47,982 nucleotides of DNA from Helochares maculicollis (taxonomy: Eukaryota > Arthropoda > Insecta > Coleoptera > Hydrophilidae), in assembly GCA_033557835.1 (NCBI GenBank), contig JAWQRO010000223.1, positions 1 through 47,982 on the forward strand. The letters are read 5' to 3'. Position numbers and translations under genes: made by a program. Position 1 is the first letter of the stretch. Each line of letters opens with the position of its first letter. Under the pieces are notes generated by a model. It had not been told where the DNA came from. It did not search any database and saw only the letters and a program-made list of their open reading frames with translations. Below, piece after piece: positions 11,401-23,500 of the stretch.

Positions 11401-14400
11401 ATTAGCTCTGACAATTATGTGTCTACTACCCGTGTTAAATCTATTTGTACTTTAATGTTTTTGACTGTATATCTTCTCATCGTTAGAATTTAGTCAATTT
11501 CGTATCTAATATTACCATTTGGGTTTTTCAGGTCTACTTTCTTGTGGGTATATTGAAGAACGATTTATTGTTATCCTGTTGTTGTCCTCTCTAAACGACA
11601 TTAGACGTTTACCGCGTTCGTTTCGTTGATCTTTATCGTATTTACCTATAGTGAAATCTTCCATTATATATTTAAAAAGACAGTGACCTTTATCTAGAGC
11701 TCACTTACTTCTTCCTAGTACTACTCAATTTCTTCATAGGAGTAGATAGTTGTTGGTGCATTTATTTTATATACGTGCACTTTACATCGGCTATTTATTC
11801 TTCAAATAAGAGTAAGGTTACTTAGTCTGAGATACTGGATACTTGAAGAAGCTATTGTTTGATTTCTTATTTATCAGGAACCCTACGCCATTAGTTCTTC
11901 TGTTGCTTGACCCTCTGAGAAATATTAGTAGTAATTTTAGCTCTATCAGATTTTAATTTTTTTCTTCTGACCGCTAAGATCTATGATGTCTTACTTGATC
12001 TTTTCATGCCCAAACTCTTGTTGTCTAACTTGTTTCGAGATAGATCTTTGTAATGCTAATTGGTAATAGTTTTGCCTCCGTTGATTCTTAGCATTTTATG
12101 TTATACTAGAAGCATATCAAGTGATACCATTTCCGAGTCTAGGGTGGCTTATGGAGAACGATGACCTATTTTTTTTTATTTACTATACTTAAGGAGTTTG
12201 AGACTTAAAATGCCACGCTGTCTTCATGTGGGTTCGCAAGTACAAAATTTACCATGTTGCAAGGTCCCGATAGGATGTGTATGACAAAATTTTACGAATA
12301 ATTTCAGCCTAAAGAAATGGATTCGGTCGAAATGACTATATATGGCTTTGCAACTTGCGGACAGCTATCTGTTGCTCTGGAGAGGCCAACAATTGGCATT
12401 TTACCAAACGTTGAATTGGATTATAGAGCGATTGCATCTTTGAACACCAGATTTTTGAAATTTATTAATAAAGATAACTACAAAATTACAACTTACCATG
12501 AGAAGTTTCCAAAACCAATAAAGCAATGGTTTAAAGATAATGACTGGGTGGTAATAACCCAAAAAGTAAATATACTTTAAAAACATTATTTCTAAAAACT
12601 GTATAACTATACTTTATTTAGCCTTATGTTTACTTATTTACCCGTGTAATTATTATTTCAGAATATATTTCCAAGTATAAATGATATTAATCTTAGCATA
12701 GGCCGTGATTTTGTGTCCAGAGAACTGGCTACAAAATCGACCATCTTAGAAAAACATTTTGCTAAATTGACGACTGTTATACCCATAACTTTGCCTCATC
12801 CATACGTCTTAAATTTTGGATATGTTACAAAGAATACAGAAGTTACCAACTGTTTTGTCATAAACCAATATGGGAACATGCGGGCTGATTTCATAATTCG
12901 TTCTGCTTCAAAAAATCGATTTATGGATGCTGGATTTAAAATGTTATTTTCAAAAATACCGCAAATACTTGATGGCGGCTGGCAAGTAACTATACATTTT
13001 CGCCCCACGCAAGAGAAATATAAAGAGCCAGATACCACCGTAAAAGAAATATTGTATATTTCGGTAAGTTAACGTTATGACAAGATTATTAGCAATATTA
13101 TTAAATTTAAATTTAAAAACTATTAAATATATTTACAAATTCAAAATTTAGTGCACGTGCAGACCGCAGCTGTTTAGATACTAATTTTATAAGTTAACTA
13201 TTGAGAGTTGCTGAAACGTCCTCAAATCACTTTTAATAGGTAGCCCATGGCGTTAAGCTAGTCATAGAAATATGTGCCATAGTTACCTACCCTAGGATAG
13301 AATCAAATCATGAAACAATAGCATTTGGAAAAGTTAAATGTGGCGATTGCTTGAAAAAATCCATACTTATCACCAATAGGTAAGCAATATTGACTGCTAA
13401 AGCATGATTTGATTTACATAACAATACTGTTCTAGTGGCCACGTTGAAGCAAAATGGATGGCAAAAATAGATAAACCGAAAAGGGCAAGATTCTCCAATC
13501 GTCCCAATTTCTTCCTACGCAACGTCTCTGGAGTTTTAGAAGCAGGTGAACAGTGTTTAGTGGACATCTACTTCGAACCTCAATTTGGTGGATTCATATC
13601 ATGGAACGTGATTTTTACCATGGATAACAACCCTGATGAATATACAGTCCGAATAACTGGGTTTGGTCTCTTACCTACTTTAAAAATAGTCGAATCCGAT
13701 ATTATATTTGATCCCATTTTACCATATGAAAACAACTGCCAAAAAACATTTACCATCGAAAATATAAGCAGCTTTGCAATCGAATACTATTTTGCTGACT
13801 ATGACTAGTAAGTATTTTACCTAATTTTCACTTTTAAATGAAACTAAAATATGCCGATTTAGCGAAATCGATGAAGAAGAAAAAATTATAAAAATGATCA
13901 TGCAACTTTACGAAACTAAACACTTGTACATACCTCCAAGAGTCGCAGGCAGTAAAATTCCTGCACCCTTTACTAATTTCTACTATGAAGTCATGGAACA
14001 GCTGCATCGTGAAATTGCCGAAGAAGAAAACGAGATTGCTGTTTATTATACCCACACTTCAGAAACGGCATTGATGGGAGATGAAAATATGTAAATACTT
14101 TAATGTTCTGTTTTAGCTAGTTTTATTTTAAAACATAATCAATAAACATATTTAAATAGAAAATTAATTTCGAATCATATTTACTAGTCTTCCGGAACAG
14201 GCGCCTGTAGTGATAAAAGTTGAAAAAACATATGAAGAACGAATGGCCGACAAGTTAACACAGATTTTGAATAACAAGAGGCAATTTTTCCGCCAGAGAT
14301 CTACCTCAATATATGCTATGAAAGAAGATGAAGACACTAAATGTATACTTGAAATGTTTAATTTTATATTTCAACTTCAACTTCTTTATATGTTTCAGCA

Positions 14401-17400
14401 ATTCCACCAAATTCCAAAGTAAATGTATCTACATATACTGATAATTTGAAAGATCCCATACAAGAGGTTATAGAAGCTGCAAAGCTTCCGGATGAAAAAC
14501 CAGCGGACGAACTGAATGAAGGAGTGGTCCTTATTTTCCATGGTGCTCCTACGACAAGTACAACTTTTTTATTTTCACTTTGATAAACACTAATAATATA
14601 ATATTTTTCAGATTGTACCCGCATTGCCAACAAAGCCGGCATAAAAATGCATTTACCTGTTTATAAAATAGATGATTTCTTTTATGAAGCTCTCTTAGCT
14701 AATGAAGATCCAGCAGCAAAAGAAGTAAACGAAATTATAAACAAAGCCTTTTTGGATGTAGCATCAGAGACTGAATTAACCAGAGCTCCTTATGAAGGTA
14801 TTTGAAATGTTTCTAATCTGTTTCCTATAAATCAACACTTTAATACATAGATGAACGCGATGAACTCGAAAGAAAAGTAGAAGTGCTGCTAAGTGGCCGA
14901 CCTAAGAAGAAAAAGCAAAAAAAAGAAAAAAGCAAAAAAGGGAAAAAGGATAAAAAGGGAAAAAAGGGGAAAGGTTCTAAATCATCCTCTTCAACAAAAA
15001 AATCAAAAAAATCTAAAAAATCCAAAACAACCACTACAGATTCGGGAGAGTCTGACGACACGAAGAAAAGCAGCAAGAAATCTGGAAAGTCGGAATCGTC
15101 CACGAAAACAAAAAGTTCTAAAAAATCAAAAAGATCGAAGAAATCAAAAAGTTCGAAAAAAACAAAGAAATCCAAAAGCACTACATCAACAAAAGCCAGT
15201 CGCAAGAAAAAAGATAAAAGAGATACATTTATTGGGATATCCATAGATTTATTACACACAGTGTTGCAAACTAAGCTAAAAGATTTAAATAAGGGGCTCA
15301 TAATCGAAAGCTTAAACAGCGATTTTATCAGAAAACCAGTACTGGCTCTAAACTATGTCCTAATGTGTGTGCAAAATGTTCGCTATTTGCATTGCGTTTT
15401 AATGTCGTATACGTATGAGCAGTACCTCATCAATTTAGCCAATCAAAAATCCGATGGTCTCAATGTACCTGACGATCCATTATATAAAATCGAAAAAATT
15501 CTAAATATGGACGCAGAAGAATACAAAGTAATTACAGCATCCGATATGATCCTATTCAGAGAAGAAGTGCTACATCCTAGAAAGCAACACTATCTTGATA
15601 TGATTAAAGCATTAAAAGAGAAGATATTGCAAAAAAAGAAGAGTAAAAAAGAAGTGAAAAAGAAAAAGGGGTCTGCTGCCAGCAAAGATAAGAAAAAAAA
15701 GAAAGGTGACAAGAAAGGAAGTAAAACAGACACTAAAAAATCAAAATCATCTAAAAAATCTAAAAGTTCGAAAACAAAATCAAAAAAGAGTTCTAAAAAG
15801 GGATCGAAGACAGGTTCTAAGAAAGAGTCCACAAAAGGGTCCAAAAAGGGTTCTAAAAAAGGATCTAAGAAATCTAAGAAAGGATCCAAGAAAGGCTCGA
15901 AGAAAGGCTCGAAAAAGGGATCGAAAAAAGGAAAAAAAGACAAGAAGAAACGTAAAGGTTTAACCAATACCACATAACTTTTAAATCGATGCAGCATTTT
16001 TACTTTCCAGAAAAATTAACGCCAGAGCAAGAAGAGCTTCGGGATAATTTTAAAACATTTGAGGACACTTACATGGAAATTCTACATACTTTAGAATTTT
16101 GGGACAGGAAAAAATGTGTACTAACAAAGGTAGGGTGATTCTTAGTTATCATTTAAAAGTATATGTTAATTTAAAATGTTTAGCCGTTACCAGAAAAGAA
16201 GAAATCGCCAAAGAAAGGCAAAGGGGGAAAAGGAAAAAAAGATTCAACTAAAAAATCCACAATTCGTGAAGTTAAATCAGACGTAAGTCAACCGGTGGAA
16301 GCAAAGTTGAAAGAATATTCTTCCGCAGAAAATCTTGCAAATTTGACGCTAGGTGTTCCGTGTTGGCTCTTCGAGAATGTACACCCGGAGAAACCTGTGG
16401 AAGAAATGGTTATCGGATATTTGCAAGTAACTACAGAGCTAATAAATGCTAATTATAGTTTAGAGCAAAGCCAGAAAACAATTTTGGAAGAGAGCGAAGA
16501 GCTATATTCCGTACTCTTGAAACCAAAAGACGGTGCCAGGCAGAAAAATCTTTCAAAAATATTTACTTTAGCGGATAAGGATACTGAGCTCCCAGAGCCT
16601 GAAAATGTAATTATAACAACGTATCCAGTAGTGTCAATTAAATATAAAAAACTACTCTTTATAAAGAGCTTCATGATTCATTAGATTTTTTAATTACTAC
16701 TAAATTTATTGTTTTACTACCTTTGCCATGATTTTGCAGATGGAATTAAGACCAGTTATGAGTTATGTTTCTAAGAAAACTAGGAGAGGAAGTGTTCAGT
16801 CAGCAAAAAGAAAAAAATCAGCTAGTAGAGTGTCGATTATTTCAAAAACGAGTAGAGCTTCTAAATCTTCCAAATCTCCAGGTAATATTGCATAACCTAT
16901 ACTTGTTCACTATTGGAGTGAAAAATCAAACATTTTTCACTATCTAAGCAACACTTTTAAACATTAATACCAACAAATTCTAACATTCTTACAAAATGAA
17001 ACGTGGCCTTAGATATTTTTGTTGCTTTTTTATTTTTCGCTTTGTCTGATTGACTGACTCATTAGGAACACAAAAAAATAATATTTTCAAGTTTGGAGCT
17101 AAAATTAGGCAATATATTAAAGAATGTGCCATTTGATCTGTGCTCAACTGAAATGGAATCCTCTACATTTTTCTAGCAAAGTGGAAGCAACTAAATGCTT
17201 TCGCATACTTAACAATTCAGCAACCGAGTACCTAAGAATATGGCTAATCATAGTTCACAAATATTCAAACAGAGCCTACGTTTTTCTGACAATTTTGGCA
17301 AAATGGAGTTCAGTATACTATTTATTTTGTGATAAGTTTGTCCTGACTGACAATGTTTATCAACAATATGTGCATTCAACTTTTGTCTGGTATGTTTCAG

Positions 17401-17447
17401 ATGTGAATGAAGCCGAAAGTTTTACAAAACTTTTTCTTTTATGTATG

Positions 17448-17506
<59 letters not shown>

Positions 17507-20500
17507 TAATATGCCAACTTACAAATAAATATTAGATGACGTAAAATGTTTCGTTGATGAAATTAGATTTATTCTGTAACTTTAGTCTATTTTGAAGATA
17601 ATCCAATAGCTCCGCAATTGAAGAAGGTCTTGACTGTATTAGCAAAAAACTTGACCAGGTCATTTTCACAAGCCTCTTTGAGGCCAATTTTTTAAATAAA
17701 ATAAATAATGATCGCTAGGTTTTTGTTGTAGGGTGGGTGCGTTATAAGCTTCTATCCAAGCTGTCGGTGTTTGTGACCCGTCGTTAAAGTTTTGTGCGTC
17801 TTGGCATTTCGATGAATCACAACTCTCTTTGTATCAGCCAATTTTATACATTTCTCTGCCATCCCCTGCTTCATTCAATTTGGTTTCTTTTTGACAGTGA
17901 AGGTCCAAATTGATGTGATTGGATAGATTTGAGCATCTCGTAGTGGAGGATTTCGTTCCCATGTCACAACACACAATAAAAATTGGGTCAAATTCCTTAC
18001 GCTTTAGAAAAAATCACAGGCATCAATTCGCTCCAAAACGCTCTTTTGCGTTATTTTGTATGACACTCATTTCTGAATAATGGAATAAGTGCTCGCTTGA
18101 CTCGACGATTTTTGTACTTTTATCAATACTTTCGACAGTTAGCCTACTAGAGCGTGCCTCATCTTCGACGTCCATATTTTCAGAATAGAAACATTGGAAC
18201 CAACGATTTGCTGTTGCAGTCGACACTGTGTTAAGTAAATAAGTAACACAAATGTTGTTGGTCTCCTGCTCCGGTTTTGCCCTTGATTGTAGTGATACTG
18301 AGGAATGTGTTAAATTTTCTGTTTTCTTACCTCCATGTTAAAACCCTCTAATACAACGCTTTCATAAATGAAAAAATTAAAATAGTAAAGCTCTCTTATC
18401 ATAAACATTCTTTAAATTTTACATTAATTATATAAACAATCCAAATATAAGCATAAACCAAAAAATCTATTTACTGATTAACAAACTGACCAACACCAGC
18501 AATAGTATTATAAGGAAAGAGTTATCTAAAGTGTAAAATTTGTCTGAGCGCATTTGCGAATAGTTTATAGTTTTAAATATGAACATACCTGTTTTAAATT
18601 ATTTTAAGGAAACTGTATATATAAAATACATTTATTAATTTGATGCAGCGGCTGGACGAACAAAACTAATTACCAGAAGAGTAATAGCTCCTGGTGAAAT
18701 ATTTAGTTACACCGTTTACTTCGAACCTAAATACTGTGGAACCTTCACTCATAAATACTCCATAGAAATGGTAGGTTGGCCTAAAAAGTACACCCTTTCA
18801 GTAAAAGGATCTGCTGATATACCACAAATAAACTTTGACCCAACAGTATTGTTTGGAAACGATAAAATTTTAGAAAAGATGAACACTAAAAACTATATAA
18901 ACTGTATGTACATCAAGGATATTGACACGTACGATTACGGCTTGCATCTAATAAAAAAATATTCAGAAATGTAAGTGATATTTAATTCTCATTGATCGTT
19001 CAGTAACCGCTTTTCCAATCCTCAGACCATTATTGGGAGAATTTAAACTTAATAACGTTTCAACTCTACGATGCGAAGTAACAGTAGCCCTAAAGAGAAA
19101 TATGGATACCTACCAGATTCTTAATGATACCCCACTAATAGTTGCACCCACTGAAACTCAAATCTTAAGCGTAACCGCTGCACCCGAAGGAGTTGATGTT
19201 TATGAAAATAAATTGTATATCGCGATAAAAAATAACCCCGTTGTAAAAGTAATTAATGTGAAATGTACTGGATCATCATTGGAAATTGAAATCGATCCAA
19301 AAATATTAAAATTCGAACGATGCTTAAAAGGACGTACTGATTATTTACCATTTTATATATTAAATAAATCCATTGTAAGGCTGTTTTGGAATATCGAGTG
19401 CTCCAGAGATTTTAGTAAACACTACAAAATGCAACCCATGAAAGGCACTATAAACTCTAAGGAAAGAATGGAGGTTCTAGTATCATTTTACACCGATGTT
19501 AATGAATCGCTTCCTGAACAAGACGTTCTTGTAAAAATTTACCAAGAAAACATAAAGGCATCGGAGCCCGTATTTGTGGAGACAATCACCATCTCAGCTG
19601 ATATTAGTTTAGTCAATATTGAATGCCTCGAAGAATTAGACTTTGGCGAGGTAAAAGGGCGAATGCCTCACAATATTGAGTATATTATTACAAACAAAGG
19701 TACGTTTGATTGCCAATTTTCCTTTGAACATATTGAAGATAAGAAAGAAAAAATAAATAAAAAAGTTTTGACTGAAGATGAGTATAATAAGAAAATTACG
19801 TTGTATGAGCAGAATAAAAAAATTCGTGGGATGTTTAAAGTTGAGCCTCCGGAAACAATACTGAAAGTTGGAGCACCCACAACGTTAATTATCACTTTTC
19901 TACCCAAAACCAAAGCAGATTTTAAGAAGCTAAATATTTTTAAATTCATTTTTAAAGATGCAAGCTCAAAAAAACTGCTGAAGACTTTCGACCTTGCGAT
20001 ATCAGGCAAAACTACATTCTCCAAGTGAGTTCATTCTAATATTATTAAGAAATTCATAGATCACAAACAAAAATAATGAATTGATTTTGTTTTCTATGCC
20101 TAACCTTAAGTCTGTTAATTTAATTTTATATTTAGATTTCGTTTATGCCCAGAGAATATTGACTTTGGTTACCAACTAATTCAATCTTCTAAAGTACAAG
20201 AGATAACATTGAGAAATGAGGGAAAATTTCCTTTCACCTACACAATTTTAAGTTTGAAAAAAATCGAAGAGCAAAAGCTCAAGAAAGAGAAAAAAAAGTC
20301 TGATAAAAAGAAGAAGAAGAAGAAGAAGGGAAGCAAAAAAAGCAGCAAATCATCGAAAGGAAAAAAGAGCAAGAGCAAGAAGAGCAAAGGGAGCAGTAAG
20401 AGTAAAAGCTCTACTAAGAAAAGTTCTAAGTCGTCTAAAGAATCAAAGTCGAAGAAATCGAAAAAGTCCAAGAAATCGAAAAAATCGAAGAAATCCAAAA

Positions 20501-23500
20501 AGTCTAAGAAATCAAAAAAATCGAAAAAATCCAAAGAGTCGATAAAGAAAGAGAAGTAAGAATTGTATTTCTTTTATTAATGTTTAATTTTGAGTTATAG
20601 ATTGATTTGTAATCTTTTTATGTAGGCCGAAAGTACCTATTGATATTGGTATATTTACATTAACTTCTTCTGTTGGAGAAGTAGAGCCTAAGGAAGATGT
20701 AACCATTACGATTACTAGTAAGCCGACGAAAATTGGGCTGACTGAAGAGATGGCAATTTTTTTTATTTCTGAAAGCTCTCCAGAATTTAGGCATGGTTTT
20801 CATGTGAATTTAAAAGCTAATGGAACTGTACCAGTTGTTAACTTCGACAACTTAGCTAGCATATTTTTGGAGCAATTTACAGTAAATACTGAGAATGACC
20901 TAGCGTGTTTGAAAAGAGTAAATATGCCGACAAATAATTTGCTTATCTTACTGTAATTTGTTTGTTTTAGGATGATAATCACTGTGTCTACATCAAAGAG
21001 GAGAACACTCTGTATTTCAATAAAGTTTGCATGAATACTACTTTGTCAACGAGGCTTAAATTTCATAATGAGGGATACGTCGAAGTTAATTTAATAAGTC
21101 AAATTACTTCAGGGTCTAAGTTTTCAGTGGAGCCTAAAGTTTGTCAAATTAGTACCTATGACTTTGACTATATTACTGTTTCGTTTAAGCCGGATATGTT
21201 AGAGGTGGGATACAAAAAAGACTGAAGTTTTTATTTCTCATCATATTTATGTATTTAGATTTGTGAAGGCAGCTTAGAAGTCTCCTACGATGTACCTGCT
21301 CCTGCTGAAAAGCCTAACTTCAAAATACTTCTAAGAGGAGAAGGATGTGTTCCAGAATTAGAAATATTAAGCCCTCAAAAAGATAATACCGGGTTATATA
21401 AAGTTCAATTCAACCCAATTTTGACTAATACTAAGTCGTCATCTAACATTTCCTTTAAGAACATTAGTATGATACCCTGTGAAGTAATCATAGAGATTTC
21501 AAATGACTTTATGGACAAATTTAGTTTACAACCATTAGACGATACCAAGTGTCTTATTTCAGGCTGGGTGGTAGGCATGTTGGACAATTTAAAACATGCG
21601 AAAGTAGTACAGCTTCAACCGAACCAAGTAGCAAATTTTGCTTTGATATTTGATCCAATGCTTGATGAAGGATGCTTTGGAAGTAAAATAAATATCGTAG
21701 TTGTAAATAATCCCTTTGATACTTTTGAATTCACTGTTGGAGCAGAAAGCTACTGTAGATATTTTGTAATAGAAGGAATTCCTACCATTCCGGCAGAGCT
21801 AATTAGTGTATCAGAGACATGTACTTATGATAGTACTACTTATGAACTGAATTTTGGATATTGTTACATCAATAAATTGCAAAAAAAGAATTTCAAGATT
21901 AGCAACACGTCTACTGATAAAATTTATAGATTCGAATTTACTAGTTATGATAAGCTGGTATTCATTCCATTTATAGGTCATTTGAAACCAGGAGCTTGCA
22001 AAGAAGTAATTGCTACTTTTCTAACTACAGAACCTTTACATCTATTGAAAGCCGTTGTTTCTTGTTTGGTATGCGAAATTATGTACGTTAACCCTGATTT
22101 AGAGCCTTTATCTTGGGATGTGCGGCAAAACATTGTATCATGGGAAGCATGTACTAATTCGGAAACACGTACAATATGCGATACCAAAATTAAATCCGTC
22201 GAAGAGAAAGGAGAACCAGAAATAATAGTTTCAGAAGGATCTCTTGTCGCAATTCCAATTTTAACTACTATAATTTCAAACTTTTCTAGCTACGCTTGTA
22301 ATCCAGAAGAACTAATCATTCCAAACACGTATTTATACCAAAGTAAATGTACAAAGTTAGTTGTAGCTAATACATCTACGGTCCCATTGGAGCTGAAGTG
22401 GAACATTACATATGATGAGGGCTTTCCGAAACCTATAGGATCTATGGCTTATGGCACTTCATCATTGAGAGCTGTTAAAAGTATGTTTCGGTTAGGAGAT
22501 TCCTATTCACATTGCATGAACCTAAACGAAAAGAGGAAGGTAGCAGTTCCACTTACAGGAAATGGTAGGTTGTTAGTATTAATTGGTTACAAATTATTAT
22601 AGTTCTCTTTCAAATTTAATTATTTATTGGTTTTCCAATACTATAACATCTACAATAACAACATTTCTTAGTAAAAACATTTATACCAATAATTATATAA
22701 TTTATATAGCATTACTAAATTAATCTCATCTAATTTAGAGGAATTTTTGCCTCCTGATGAATTTGAAAACTGTTCGGAATTCAACGAGAAAGACAGCGTA
22801 TTCAGTTCTCACATTACCAACGATTCGTTTTATGAAGGAGATCAATTACCTTTATCGATTCAGCCATTGCAGTACACAATTCCACCAAATGAAGAGAAAG
22901 AGTTCACAGTAACTTTCCTTCCTGAAGACGTCTTTAGCTATGTCGTTCATTTAAAAAGTGATGTCCCTAATTTACCGTTAAATGTACCCTCTATTGATAT
23001 TTTAATAAAGGCTACCAGCATATTACCTCGGTATCACTTTGATCTGCCACCAAGCAACTACTTGCAAGAAGAGCGAAAAGGAAAAAAACTCTGCGATGAC
23101 TTAATTAAGGATAATACAAAAGTCATCGAATTTAATTGCATTGGCTTAGGAACCCCTGTTATAAGGTACTTTCCGCATAAATCACAATTCAATGTTTATA
23201 TAGAAGAAGTGAGAAGACTGAAGATAAGTATATTTTTTCAGGAAATTCCATATAATAAACCCCAGGGGCGAAAACTTTCAGTACGAATGGATTCCATCTA
23301 ACGAGATAAAATCAAGTGTCTCATTATTTACTTGTCACACACCTACTGGTAATGTAATAAAAGATCGATCTTCAGAGTCTATATTTAGCTATCTACCAGA
23401 AGAATATGGCATATTTGAAGCATTCTTCTTTTTCTACATTCCTCTATACAATGAAAAAGTTCCATTTTTGCTGGTAGGTAAATCTAGAGCTCCGTGTGTA

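Larger units (their letters stand above)
14399..16627 (+). other. HYDIN: Adenylate-kinase-like domain of HYDIN with degenerate P-loop
   Basis: HYDIN proteins carry one P-loop NTPase-like module (Pfam Hydin_ADK) among the ASH repeats, and this is its counterpart. Exon 17 ends in VVLIFHGAPTT and exon 18 starts NCTRIANKAG, so the position of the Walker A motif (GxxxxGK[ST]) reads G-A-P-T-T-N-C-T at residues 1999-2006. The Gly-Lys pair is replaced by Asn-Cys. Downstream, VYKIDDFFYEALL resembles the 'hisiDdlv.eal' stretch after the P-loop. The domain is then interrupted by Lys/Ser tracts and resumes in exons 19-21 (for example HPRKQHYLDMIKALKEKI, KLTPEQEELRDNFKTFED and LGVPCWLFENVHPEKP). Nucleotide binding by the usual mechanism looks unlikely; a structural role is inferred. 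Confidence 0.8.

Noticed and set aside
14840..15301. Long minus-strand ORF rich in Phe, Leu and Asp
   Set aside because: It is the antisense shadow of Lys/Ser tract 1 (AAR and TCN codons read backwards give Phe/Leu and Asp/Ser). The same holds for 15590-15997, 20238-20534 and 26652-26897.
15706..15963. Plus-strand Arg/Lys-rich ORFs overlapping the tracts (also 14893-15246 and 26630-26992)
   Set aside because: They are other frames of the same repeat DNA; the HYDIN frame alone joins in phase to ASH modules on both sides.
17124..17528. 134-codon plus-strand ORF in HYDIN intron 22
   Set aside because: It ends in the (TA)26 repeat (alternating Ile-Tyr), shows no family likeness and has no splice role in the HYDIN model.
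22747..23301. Apparent frameshift in HYDIN near 23.2 kb
   Set aside because: It is resolved by a 76-nt intron (23166-23241) with good sites and correct phase, so no sequence error or pseudogene needs to be invoked.
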